Position numbers and translations under genes: made by a program. A model generated the notes under the pieces. It did no database searches. It was not told where the DNA came from and saw nothing but the letters and a program-made list of their open reading frames with translations. Below are positions 35,228 to 45,100 of a stretch of 64,000 nucleotides of DNA, one piece after another. Within the stretch, counting starts at the first letter, position 1. Every line of letters starts with the position of its first letter. Origin of the DNA: JASSUD01 sp031963415 (lineage in GTDB: Bacteria > Pseudomonadota > Gammaproteobacteria > Burkholderiales > Burkholderiaceae); NCBI GenBank assembly GCA_031963415.1, contig JASSUI010000001.1:2604001-2668000 (forward strand), in the 5' to 3' direction.

Positions 35228-37369
35228 CTACCCAACAATACGCCCCATTTTGCTTAATTCACGTCGTAACGCTCGTTCAATATGCGTGCTGCGAATGCAA
35301 GGCGCTTGTTCTTCTGCCGCAAGCCAAACTGCCAGTAGCGCGATATTTCTAATATTTGCGCCCGTCACTTCTGCCTTACTGGCGAGTTCGCTGAAATCAA
35401 TATCGTCCGAGAGAGAGATAGTTGACGGCCAAATGCTACGCCACATCCGTTCGCGTAATGGTTTGTCGGGGAAGGAAAAACGGGTAATAAATGTTAGGCG
35501 GCGAGTAAAGGCTTTATCCAAGTGACTACGGTTATTCGTCGCGAGTATCACAAGTCCTGGATAGCTCTCTAATCGCTGTAATAGATAAGATACTTCGATA
35601 TTTGCATGCCGGTCATGCGCATCTTTGGTTTCACTGCGCTTACCAAATAAAGCATCAGCCTCGTCAAAGAATAAGACGCCCGCATCAGCTGCTGCCAAAT
35701 CAAAAATACGCGACAAGTTTTTTTCTGTTTCACCCACGTATTTATTGACGACGGTCGATAAATCGACTTTGATTAAATCAACGCCCAATGCATTCGCGAG
35801 CACTTCTGCGACCAACGTCTTACCCGTTCCTGAATCACCATAAAACAAAGCACTGATACCCGTTCCATAAGCGATTTTGCGAGCGAAGCCTTGCTCTAAT
35901 GCATGCTCTCGATATTGAATCGCAGCCATGATTTCCTGCAATTGCAGCGTCAATTCATCGCTGATAATCAGATCATCAAAAGTTCGACTTGGCGTAATCC
36001 GTTGCGCTAATTTGCCAAAATTTTGTTGCGCGCGTAGTCGAAACGCGGTGTGTAAATCTTGGTTAGATAGCAACGCATCTGCAGAACGCTGAGCGCGATA
36101 TAAATCCGCTTCTTGCAAAGTTTGTGGCAACGTTTCTAATGACAAATGAAAACGTCTGACCAGCGAAGTCAAGTCCAGATCATCCGCCAGTTGAAAAGGC
36201 TGCAAATGGCTACGCAACAACGCTTCATCTTCAGCGAGTGAACGTTGCGGCATATCCAGCAACAACTGCGGCATGTTTGCCAGCCATAGCGATGACGTAT
36301 GTGGATCAATTAAGCAAACAATCGCCCCTTGATGCATTTCTACATGGCGGGAAAATCGGGTAAACAATACCGAGCGTGCCTCAGCGAGCGCTGGCATCGA
36401 CCTTAAAATGAGGCACGCATCTCTAAGACGCGCTTCACGCAGTGCGAGCAACAGCACATTGAGAGCATCTTCATCTTCTTCTGGTAATAGTTCGGCATCT
36501 AAACATAAAGTTTGTCGCGCGCGACTGTTGGCAGCCATCGCGACTGCTTGCGCGCGAGCGCTACTACGATGACCTCTTAATAAGAGAATGGGGGACGTCG
36601 ACGTTGTGTTATCGAAGCAATACCGTGCAATACGTTCGCTTAACTCAGGCCGAGGATTCCACCTAGACTCGGCTACGCTCAGCCACTGCGCGCAACGCGT
36701 AAGTGCCAAAGGCAATGAATCCTGACCAATCAGGTAGTGATAAATCGCTGCATCAGCCTGAAGCAGCATATCGCCCCAGCTACTTCCGCCTTGATTGCCT
36801 CGCCCTTTTAAATGCAACAAGCGATGCCAGATTAGCTTCGCCTGCGGCAGCAAAAAAGCTTGTTGTGAGACAGTATTGCTGGCACCTGGGGCCAGCACCT
36901 GCAATGCTAACGCAACGGTCAGTTGTTTTTTTTGCGGGTCATCTATGAGGAAGCTAAAGAGTATTGCATATCGAGAGTCAAACCACGGCAGTAAACTCAA
37001 CAATAACAAATCAGTTTCAAATTCTGTGAGGGCAAAACAGGTAGCTAACTGCGCTAAGCGACTCTCGGCAACACTCGCCTGATATTTAAACCGAGGCTCG
37101 CGCTTAACTTCTGTTTGCTCCTGTTTCGTCCAATATGGCCTTCCTTCAGGCTGTATCAGCAACTGCTGAATTTGCTCAGGCGTTAAAACCAAGCCCTGCA
37201 TATTGTGCTTATCGTCTTCACGCTCATAGATAGCTTGCAAGTGTTGTTGCAGCTTCAAATCGATACGTTCCAACCGCGCCAATAGATAAGCATCTGCTAT
37301 ATCTTCAAACGATTCTATAGAAACAGGTGGCATGACTTGATGCGCATGGAGAGCGTTTGACGTCAACAT
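35228..37369 (-). CDS. afp15: eCIS AAA+ ATPase (Afp15/Pvc15-like)
   Basis: This 713-residue protein ends in a classical AAA+ module: Walker A YGDSGTGKTLVAEVLANALG (GDSGTGKT 511-518), Walker B GVLFFDEADALFGKRS (D569, E570), sensor VILATNNRSHLDKAF and the arginine-finger-like RRLTFITRFSFP. The long N-terminal half contains a degenerate second ATPase-like region, as in Afp15/Pvc15. The family is required for eCIS assembly or cargo loading in the producing cell and is not part of the particle. It lies directly ahead of the toxin genes. Here it follows the afp16-like gene, the reverse of the classical order. Confidence 0.9.
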   Translation of the reverse strand: MLTSNALHAHQVMPPVSIESFEDIADAYLLARLERIDLKLQQHLQAIYEREDDKHNMQGLVLTPEQIQQLLIQPEGRPYWTKQEQTEVKREPRFKYQASVAESRLAQLATCFALTEFETDLLLLSLLPWFDSRYAILFSFLIDDPQKKQLTVALALQVLAPGASNTVSQQAFLLPQAKLIWHRLLHLKGRGNQGGSSWGDMLLQADAAIYHYLIGQDSLPLALTRCAQWLSVAESRWNPRPELSERIARYCFDNTTSTSPILLLRGHRSSARAQAVAMAANSRARQTLCLDAELLPEEDEDALNVLLLALREARLRDACLILRSMPALAEARSVLFTRFSRHVEMHQGAIVCLIDPHTSSLWLANMPQLLLDMPQRSLAEDEALLRSHLQPFQLADDLDLTSLVRRFHLSLETLPQTLQEADLYRAQRSADALLSNQDLHTAFRLRAQQNFGKLAQRITPSRTFDDLIISDELTLQLQEIMAAIQYREHALEQGFARKIAYGTGISALFYGDSGTGKTLVAEVLANALGVDLIKVDLSTVVNKYVGETEKNLSRIFDLAAADAGVLFFDEADALFGKRSETKDAHDRHANIEVSYLLQRLESYPGLVILATNNRSHLDKAFTRRLTFITRFSFPDKPLRERMWRSIWPSTISLSDDIDFSELASKAEVTGANIRNIALLAVWLAAEEQAPCIRSTHIERALRRELSKMGRIVG

Positions 37370-37417
37370 AATCTACTGTGGATAATTTTATGATCGGACA
37401 AGCCTATAAGCGTGGCT

Positions 37418-38095
37418 TTATGCTGCTTTCGTTTTTTCAGGAGGCGGTGACACATTTTCTTGTTGCTCAATGCCTTGAACTAATTGAACCTCTACCGGCT
37501 CTTTAACTGGCGTGCGGATATCATTTTTATCCGATAGCTGAATCGGCACAGTCACCGCATAACTCAAACTTAGGCGTGGCTTATTACCCAGTGATTGCCA
37601 GAAATTGCCCAAGCTATTCAACTGCTCAGACGGTTGGATGATGCGGGTATAAGTAGCGCACTTGATATCAGGCAGACTGCGATGATTAATCAACGCATTA
37701 AGCACCTGATTCATAATCACAATCGATTGACTTCTAGGTCCAACAGTCGCTGGTGCATCAGTACTATGACTGCCTTCAGCAAGATCCCAATAAGTAATCA
37801 AATAACAGCAACGCACATGCACGTGACCTGGCTGTAAAACCCCGGTTTCTTTATTAAAAAATCTGTTCTCGGTATGCCGTAATTGCAGGTCTTCTTGCAT
37901 ATCGAACAAGAACACACTCACCGTTGGCTCCGACACTTTTTCTTCCGGATTAGGCAAATCAAAGCGTACTTGCACTTCGGGATTCAAGTAAGCCTTTAAT
38001 GCTTTTTCAATTGATTCGTTTAATCGCAAAAGGGTGTCGTCAGAAAGGATAGGCATATTAGGCATCAGTGTTCTCTCATCAGTTAATCGTGGCAT
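37418..38095 (-). CDS. afp16: eCIS tail-terminator/cap protein (Afp16/Pvc16-like, DUF4255)
   Basis: The 225-residue protein shows the DUF4255/Pvc16 N-terminal pattern (LRLNESIEKALKAYLNPEVQ, VSVFLFDMQEDLQLRHTENR, then HVRCCYLITYWD). In Afp, Afp16 caps the sheath-tube end and fixes its length. A charged Pro/Glu-rich tail is dispensable-looking. The frame begins at 38095, but translation may start at an internal ATG at 38065 or 38056, which gives the more family-like beginning MPILSDD. It sits 17 bases behind the first fibre gene. Confidence 0.85.
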   Translation of the reverse strand: MPRLTDERTLMPNMPILSDDTLLRLNESIEKALKAYLNPEVQVRFDLPNPEEKVSEPTVSVFLFDMQEDLQLRHTENRFFNKETGVLQPGHVHVRCCYLITYWDLAEGSHSTDAPATVGPRSQSIVIMNQVLNALINHRSLPDIKCATYTRIIQPSEQLNSLGNFWQSLGNKPRLSLSYAVTVPIQLSDKNDIRTPVKEPVEVQLVQGIEQQENVSPPPEKTKAA

Positions 38096-38112
38096 TTTTT
38101 CCGTTAGATCAA

Positions 38113-39150
38113 CTAACCCTTCTTCCCCGTATACATGATGAAAGCAACTGCATAGTACGGGGTTGTGATAGTGACGTCGTGAGTGTGTTTTAGGTTTACG
38201 GTAGCCGTGCCCGTATGATTGTGCGTATCCGCCTCATTTTCCTTACTATTTGTCGACAATTTAGGACCTGTGTACGATATGTAGCAACCTTTGGGATTTT
38301 TATAGTAGAGGGAATGGTCGTTTTTATCGTCTACATTGATAGCGATGAAATCGTTATATTTTTCTGCTCCATATGGAGCCCATACTTTCAAATTCTCATC
38401 ACTCGGTTCTGTACCATTAGCACCTGTTAAAGCTGGTCCTGTTTGATGGTTGTGTTTAGGCATTTCCTCTACGGTAATGGCGTGACCGTCTACAGTGAAT
38501 GGGACCTCTATATCTTTACTTTTCCACTCGTCTGTTTGTAATTTATATGTTCCGTTGACCGCCTTGCCACTGCAACTTTCTTTTCCGAGCTCGCTCGCGC
38601 CAAGAATAAATCTATCTGTGAGGTCCGGCGTGATCCCATCTTTTCCATCGCAGAGAACCCAATCTTTAGGAACGTCATCAGCAGAACCGTAGTATATGGT
38701 TATCATTCCGTAGACAAATTCGGATTTCGCATCAGCCTCTATCTTCCCTTCAACAAGTCCGAGTCCGGCACCAAGCCGCACAGTGACTTTGCCACTATCT
38801 TTGTCCACTGCAATTCCATTCCCAGTTTCTACCTGCAAGCTATTATTTTTATCAAACGATAATCCCAGTCCTGGCTCTTGCACTGCTAACTTACCTGCTG
38901 GATCAAGAGTCAACCCCACTCCTGGCCCTGCCTGCCCAGGCGAGGCTCCGACTGCCTTTCGGCCACAGTCCGCTATATCGATTAAAGTGGCAAAATCGGT
39001 TTCCAATGGGACGCTTTTTGCTTTGAATTTACTCTTAAGTGTGTCAATGTCTGGCCCGACCGCAGCAGCGCTTCGCTGCATATTTTGTGCTTTCCATACC
39101 TTTTTTTCTGCAGCAGGATTGGATGAATGCTGAGTCTTTTTATTTGCCAT
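38113..39150 (-). CDS. eCIS tail fibre with shaft repeats and collar domain, copy A (Afp13-like)
   Basis: The 345-residue protein has an N-terminal attachment segment (FKAKSVPLETDFATLIDIAD), then residues 75-137 with repeats of the GxGLxxD..GkLxV type (GPGVGLTLDPAGKLAV, EPGLGLSFDKNNSLQV). A phage collar domain follows (PKDWVLCDGKDGITPDLTDR, FILGAS) and a C-terminal domain ending YYAVAFIMYTGKKG. The repeats match the adenovirus-fibre triple-beta-spiral consensus, known also from Afp13/Pvc13. The fibre should trimerise and bind the target cell. A close-architecture paralogue precedes it. The ATG at 39150 follows CAGGAATTT. Confidence 0.85.
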   Translation of the reverse strand: MANKKTQHSSNPAAEKKVWKAQNMQRSAAAVGPDIDTLKSKFKAKSVPLETDFATLIDIADCGRKAVGASPGQAGPGVGLTLDPAGKLAVQEPGLGLSFDKNNSLQVETGNGIAVDKDSGKVTVRLGAGLGLVEGKIEADAKSEFVYGMITIYYGSADDVPKDWVLCDGKDGITPDLTDRFILGASELGKESCSGKAVNGTYKLQTDEWKSKDIEVPFTVDGHAITVEEMPKHNHQTGPALTGANGTEPSDENLKVWAPYGAEKYNDFIAINVDDKNDHSLYYKNPKGCYISYTGPKLSTNSKENEADTHNHTGTATVNLKHTHDVTITTPYYAVAFIMYTGKKG

Positions 39151-39241
39151 AATACAAATTCCTGTTCGTTTAAAATAAAGTCAAGCCAGAATTAAGAGGG
39201 TATCCAAACGATATGCAACGCTATGGTGCGTCTTAGATCAT

Positions 39242-40276
39242 TCATTCAGTTCCGACATACATAATAAAAACAACAGCATGGTATGGAGTACAAATTTGGG
39301 TCCGGTGGGTATGGTCTGTTGCTGTCGATAATTTAACGGTTGGCGCTGTATGCGTGTGTGCGTACGACTTACCTGTTGATGCTGTGTAGCCTATTGTGTC
39401 ATCTCGTAGCGAGTGGAGTTCATAGTGCCACGTAGAAAAAAGCGAGCGTCCAACAGGAGAGTAGGCCTCCCCACCAAATTTATCCCAGCCACACCAGCTG
39501 ATATCGTGCTTGCCGTGAATCTCAAGAACATGTCCTAATACCGGCCCCCTTAGATGATTGTGTTTTGGTATTTGGTTTTCACTAAGAGGGTGGCCTTCTA
39601 CCTTAAAGTCTATCGTTACATTTGGGGCTTTATTTTCTGTTGATAGCGAATACTTTCCATCAAATGTCTTGTTGCCGCCCATGTCTGGTTTTTCGGGTGC
39701 TGAGAGGCTGCGTGCTCCAAGGATGAATCTACCTGTTAAGTCCGGCGTACCGTGGCTTTTCCCGTCACAGATAACCCAGCCTGGAGGAGGCTTACCCGTG
39801 GAGCCGGTGTAGTACATCATGATCATTCCTTTAAAAAAGCTAGCTGATGATGATGATGGGCATACTTGGATTGCCTTCTGACCTTCTGCTTCTTCATCGG
39901 AGAATTTGAGGCCCTTACCAAGTTGCACTGTTAGCTTATTTTTTTTATCGAATGCGATTCCATTTCCTGCATTCACAACTAAACCGTGCTCTTCGTCCAG
40001 CGACAATCCTGCGCCGGGTTCTCTCACCTCTAATCGGCCTCCGCTTTCGATAGATAATCCAGCACCTGGTTCAACCTTTTTTTGCGCGAGTGGTAGTGAC
40101 GCACCGATTGCTTTCCTGCCTAAATCCGCCATATCGATTAAAGCAGCATAATCAGAACTTGATGGAACGCTTTTTGCCTTGAATGCATCCTTCAATGTGT
40201 CGCTAGAGGGAATCGTATTGGCGCTTGTTTGCTCAGCGTCAAGGCTGGATAAGTTGATAGTTTTCTTCTTTACCAT
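39242..40276 (-). CDS. eCIS tail fibre with shaft repeats and collar domain, copy B (Afp13-like)
   Basis: This 344-residue paralogue of copy A shares FKAKSVP...DYAALIDMADLGRKAIGAS, shaft repeats at 70-125 (EPGAGLSIESGGRLEV, EPGAGLSLDEEHGLVV), the collar motif PPPGWVICDGKSHGTPDLTG followed by RFILGA, and an end YHAVVFIMYVGTE. The C-terminal receptor-facing region is clearly diverged from copy A, with a segment rich in His, Trp and Tyr. This suggests different binding targets. The ribosome site AGGAATTT precedes the ATG. It lies between the tape measure gene and copy A. Confidence 0.85.
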   Translation of the reverse strand: MVKKKTINLSSLDAEQTSANTIPSSDTLKDAFKAKSVPSSSDYAALIDMADLGRKAIGASLPLAQKKVEPGAGLSIESGGRLEVREPGAGLSLDEEHGLVVNAGNGIAFDKKNKLTVQLGKGLKFSDEEAEGQKAIQVCPSSSSASFFKGMIMMYYTGSTGKPPPGWVICDGKSHGTPDLTGRFILGARSLSAPEKPDMGGNKTFDGKYSLSTENKAPNVTIDFKVEGHPLSENQIPKHNHLRGPVLGHVLEIHGKHDISWCGWDKFGGEAYSPVGRSLFSTWHYELHSLRDDTIGYTASTGKSYAHTHTAPTVKLSTATDHTHRTQICTPYHAVVFIMYVGTE

Positions 40277-40375
40277 AAGAAAAATTCCTATTTATTTCCG
40301 TTCATTCAACAATGAAATCAAACTAAGGTTATTTGATGCTGTACTGCGGTATGCATAGAAACCCTATTTCTATAT

Positions 40376-42118
40376 TTACCTATTGGGCAGCCACACCACC
40401 TTCACCATCTGCGCTAACCAAGGCAAACGTATCTCTGAGATAGGCCAAGGCGGAATGCTAAGCAGCACGTCACAGGCATCGCGTTCAACGTCTAATTGCC
40501 AATGAGTTCGATGTTGGGCCAGCATGCCAGCACGTTGTACAAACAACGAGACCATGTCACGCTCCGCGCAACGCTGTAGACCCTCCCACATTTGCAGTGC
40601 GCTACTTAACCAGTTGCGTAATATTTTTTGCTGTACCGCATCAGGTTGCTCCCATTTTTCTATTACCGTTTCTACTGGCACACCGCACAATAATTTGGTG
40701 AAAGGCGTACGCCATTCGGCATTGGCTTGTGGCGTATTTGGCTCCTCATGCTCACCCTGTATAGATTCCCAGATCAGCCAATCGAGGCAACACACTGTAT
40801 GTAATTGGGTCTCCATGCTAATAAAACGCTGCTCTTCCAATACACCTAACTGATGCAGCAAACGTGGCAAGAAAGGCCATAGCAAAACTAAACCTGCATT
40901 ACTTACCGCAAAAGGCTCTTTTTCTGTTCGATGTAGTGCTTGTGTGATGCGATTTATTATGTGTTGCGTTGATTGTGGGCCTTGCTCTGACTGAGTACGT
41001 TGCGTTGATTGTGGGTCATACTCTAATTGAATCCTCTGAGTCGACTGTCTAATTTGATCCGATTGCATTTCATACGTTGATTGAACACCTTGCTCCGATT
41101 GCGTATCTTGCTTTAACTGTATGTCTTGCTTCGATTGAACACCTCGTGCCTGCAAAGGCGTCAAATATTCCGTTATTGCTACCCGCCATGCTGCAGGCCA
41201 ATCTGATTCCTGCAATATATTTTGTATCTGATACTGCCAATAAAGCGGCGCTTCTTGGACAGGAGGCGCTTTCAAAGCCATCGACGGCACCACTGAGGCA
41301 GTTAGTTGTGCCAAAACTCGCTCTTGCTGTAACACCTGCATCGCTGTCCAGCATAGATACGGCGTCCAATCTGCAACCGCTGGCAAAGTGACAGTTTGCG
41401 GATGCAACAAAACTTGGTGTACTGCGCGCAAACTATTTGCATCAAAATGACTCAACAAACGCCTTATCGCTTGCGGCTGTAAACACGCGAACGCTAAAGA
41501 CAGCATCCATTCTTTCGAAGCGCGCTGCAATTGCGCTTGTAACCATGCGTCAGGCGATTGCGATTGCCACACCACAGGCCGCGTCCATATGCCCGCTTGT
41601 AGAAAACTAATAAAACCGAGCAACGCGGACTCAGCATCTTCCGCCAGCGCTACGTTACGAGATGATATTGCTCGTAATTCTTCGGATATTAGACCCCCTG
41701 CCTGCTCTACCTGTTGCTGCATAGCATGCATTTGTTGGGCTTGGCTTTTGTTATCTAATTTAATATCTAACGCATCGCTCTCTGATGAATGAGATAGGGG
41801 CTGACGTGTCAGTAAAGCCTGCAAACGCTCGCCCAATTGCTGCAGTACACGCTCGCATAACTGCTCATCAAATTGCGCGAACTCAACTTCACCCACCTCT
41901 AAAACCAGCTGGTCCACACTTAGCGATGCGTAATCATCACCTTCTAATACTTGCTGCACCAGCGCCCCTAATTCATTTTGCAAGCGCTGATGGAATAAAT
42001 GGCTGGCACGCTGTTGTACAGCCTGTGCTGCGTTGTCATCGCAATATAGGCGCAAGCGCAAGCTATTAATGTGACTGGTACGATGTGTCGCACGTTTATC
42101 AAATTGAGAAGGCATCAT
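40376..42118 (-). CDS. afp14: eCIS tape measure protein (Afp14/CIS_TMP-like)
   Basis: The 580-residue protein starts in the style of contractile-injection-system tape measures: a basic leader, a helical AVQQRASHLFHQRLQNELGA block and LSVDQLVLEVGEVEFAQFDE. The body is Gln/Leu-rich helix. Residues 328-387 are ten 6-residue repeats beginning with Gln-Ser or Gln-Leu. The C-terminal part (LLCGVPVETVIEKWE, LLSIPPWPISEIRLPWL) is conserved in the family. Tape measures set tube length. The ATG overlaps the stop of the afp12-like gene by four bases. In Afp and PVC the fibre gene precedes this one; here it follows. Confidence 0.8.
   Translation of the reverse strand: MMPSQFDKRATHRTSHINSLRLRLYCDDNAAQAVQQRASHLFHQRLQNELGALVQQVLEGDDYASLSVDQLVLEVGEVEFAQFDEQLCERVLQQLGERLQALLTRQPLSHSSESDALDIKLDNKSQAQQMHAMQQQVEQAGGLISEELRAISSRNVALAEDAESALLGFISFLQAGIWTRPVVWQSQSPDAWLQAQLQRASKEWMLSLAFACLQPQAIRRLLSHFDANSLRAVHQVLLHPQTVTLPAVADWTPYLCWTAMQVLQQERVLAQLTASVVPSMALKAPPVQEAPLYWQYQIQNILQESDWPAAWRVAITEYLTPLQARGVQSKQDIQLKQDTQSEQGVQSTYEMQSDQIRQSTQRIQLEYDPQSTQRTQSEQGPQSTQHIINRITQALHRTEKEPFAVSNAGLVLLWPFLPRLLHQLGVLEEQRFISMETQLHTVCCLDWLIWESIQGEHEEPNTPQANAEWRTPFTKLLCGVPVETVIEKWEQPDAVQQKILRNWLSSALQMWEGLQRCAERDMVSLFVQRAGMLAQHRTHWQLDVERDACDVLLSIPPWPISEIRLPWLAQMVKVVWLPNR
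40958..41137 (-). repeat. Ten 18-bp (hexapeptide) repeats within the tape measure gene
   Basis: Ten consecutive six-codon units encode QSKQDI, QLKQDT, QSEQGV, QSTYEM, QSDQIR, QSTQRI, QLEYDP, QSTQRT, QSEQGP and QSTQHI. They keep the frame exactly. DNA similarity between units is partial, so they are not freshly duplicated, but unit-number changes by slippage are possible. Confidence 0.85.
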
Positions 42119-45100
42119 TTCTTAGCCTTTGTTTCTTTTGCTCTTTTCGCTTTTTGAGGCTCTTGCTGTGTCTGCTTGGTCGGGCGGTGTGTTTTGCGAG
42201 CGTTCGCTTGATGCGCTTCCATTTCTTCCGGCACGTAAAGCAAGTGATTGCTCGATATGTAGCCAAAATCCCATTGATCACCGCCTTTTTCAGCTTGGTC
42301 ATGCTGGTCTTGGGTAGCAATACACATATTGCCAATCCCCAAAATTTCTGAACTCTTCTTCAACTGACCCATCGCCAATAACTCAAGTAGGCGATAAGAC
42401 GAATCTCCTAACGGCTGCCCACCGTTTTGCCAACGATTGTAAGCAAGTGAGAAGTCGTCGAAGACAGATTGCTCCATCCAGTGTAAGCACGGCACGATAT
42501 ACGCCGGCATTTCCTCGCTAATAATCGTTTCCATCCATCGTGCAGTGGCGTCAATATCGCCAGCAGGTAACTTGTCCCGATTTAGCGCCACACTGATCAT
42601 GAATGAAAAATGGTCTGCGATATCTCTATCTTGCGGATTAATAAAAGACCAACTCCATTTACTTTCTTCGTCGCTCTTAATCTGACCCCAGTTAGATTGG
42701 GCCATCTTGGCTGTGACTTGCCCCCTTAATGGATCAATCTCCGTGACAGTCGCTGTCAATTCGTTTGACTGAATCTGTTTCAAGTCCTCACTGGGTTGGT
42801 TTTCTATAATCAACTGCGCTCCCACTTGTATTGAGGTGGGGAAATAGCGGGCATACAAAGTTTTAGACACTTCTGTGTCTTCTTCGGCATCAACGATATT
42901 TTTTGCCCCCCCTTGCTCGACAATCTGCAAGGGGTTCTTCATCTCATATAACCAAACTTGACTGTTCTGCCACTGCAACTTGTCCTCTGCTTGGGCATTG
43001 AGTAAATCTTGTTGGTGGTTTTTTAAGTTTTCGTTATCCGCGAATAGGAAGGTGACATCTACACCGTCGATCACATTGATGCAATTTGCCGGATAGATAC
43101 CGCCATTTTCACCGTCGATCACAAAATCAATTAACTGCCCAGGCTCTAATGCGAGTTTTTTACCCTTCGCGGTCAGTACTAATCCTCCCTTTCCAGTTGT
43201 CGCGGGCTCAAGTTCTTTTAAGTCGACAACCGGTTGAAGGTTGTCATACACTGCATTGGGTTTTTTCGGTAACAATGCACGGCGCTCGACGATATAAAAC
43301 GGCAAATGTGCTAAATCAAGCTCGTTACTCGCAAATAATTTCGGCTCCCAACCTAACCGAGCGGCAATACGGCGTTGTACTGCAGAAATTTGGTCAATCC
43401 GAATCGCAGCACGGTGATAGGTTAAATCGGTAATATTCTGTAGATAACTACGCTGCACAGTTAAAAAGTCATGTATCCACGTATCTTCCTTAGCAGGAGG
43501 CGATATTGTGCGTGAAGCACGGCGCTCACCAAAGTAGGAAAGCAGATAGTCAATAATTTCTAACTCTTTATTCGTATTCGACGCAGCCTTTTTATTGACA
43601 TCTATCAACGCTTCGCGATATTGCCCATGGATTTCACTCGGTGCTTCGTTAGGGATACCGGTCCTGTCAAACGGCCACTGCTCTCCCCAAACAATGGTTT
43701 CCTCGTCTTGGCTTAGTTCTTCTTCGCGTACGAATGACAGTAAAGAAGGAAGTCGGGCTAATTGATCGCAACCATTCGCTAATTGCTGTTCAAACGCTAA
43801 TAGAAATTGATGTAAATGGATTAGTGATACATCATCCTTATTCTTATCATCCAGATCAGTTTTTTGTAGTTGATAGCATGCCGGTAACCGTAGACTAAGG
43901 GGGTGATACCGTTGCGGATCACGGTAACGGCCCACGGGTAGCGTGACCGGCATTTCATCGATGTTATCTGTAACAGGCAGCGCTTTACGAATGCTTTCCT
44001 CAGTAGTAGTCATTTTGCGGCCACGCTTATGCACCGCTACGTATTGGCCGTTCGCCAAATCTGCAAGTGGAGTTTGACTAAACGCCAATGCATATTGACC
44101 GGCACTTACAGTCAATTCCCACGGCTTATCCTTTTGCCCAGCATCAAAGGCAACGATAGTGCGCACACCTGGAACTTCCTTCCACATCTTCACTAGCGGC
44201 GTGAATTGAAACGTGTATTGCTGGCTATAGTCACGCTCAGGAGGAAGTTGAGTAATCCAACCATGCGTAAGCTTTGGTCCTTGATAGATGCTGGCTTTAT
44301 CCCAACCTTGTGCGATCAAATCTTCTGCACGTGCGCGTATTGCAGGCGGACGCAGATAGTTTTCTGTGAGGGTATAAATTTGCGCCAGAATAGGAGCAAT
44401 GTCATCGACACTGTCCTCTATCTCGATGGTCGCTGTGATAGGTGCAAATATTGATTTCGGTTGTTGTTGCTGAATAAAACGTATTGCCTCACCCAAATTG
44501 CGATGCTCTAATAAAAATTGGTCTAACACCAATTTAGCAATGTTCTGGTCCACATCACGGTTTAGTTCAACGTAGAGAAGATAATCCCCTAGCAAAACTT
44601 TTTTTTCTATACCTGCGCCCGTCGGCTGAAAAGTAAATTGGCGAGCCCCAGGCTCATAGCCATATTGATAGGCGTTCGAGTCCTCGTCCTTTCCCTGAAT
44701 CGGTTTTAGTTGAACATTTCTAAAATAAAATTGATTCGTTCTACCGTGCCGCAAATCTAATAACGCACGTCGATAATCTTCCACTGTAATCGGGCTACAA
44801 GTCAGCGCTTGATGTGGGCCAAACGATTCGGGAAACAGATTTTCTTTTTTTACTTTTTGTAATACGACATATAGCATGCCAGCGGGGGTCTTCGCATCAG
44901 CCGCGTTTTGTGGGGAGCCAATTACTACACATTGATCGTCTCCACTAATCGCGATAGACAATCCATACCCCTGGTTATCGAATACAATCGGACCAGGCGT
45001 AGTAAAGCCGATCAAACTCTTCGCCTTAACCCATTTCTTCTGTTCGTCAAAGTGGTATAGATAAGCACGAGCCGCATGTGCATTTACTTTACCCGCTATC

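Noticed and set aside
40958..41137. CRISPR-like or satellite array
   Set aside because: The 18-bp periodicity is in-frame coding repeat of the tape measure gene, not spaced repeats with unique spacers.
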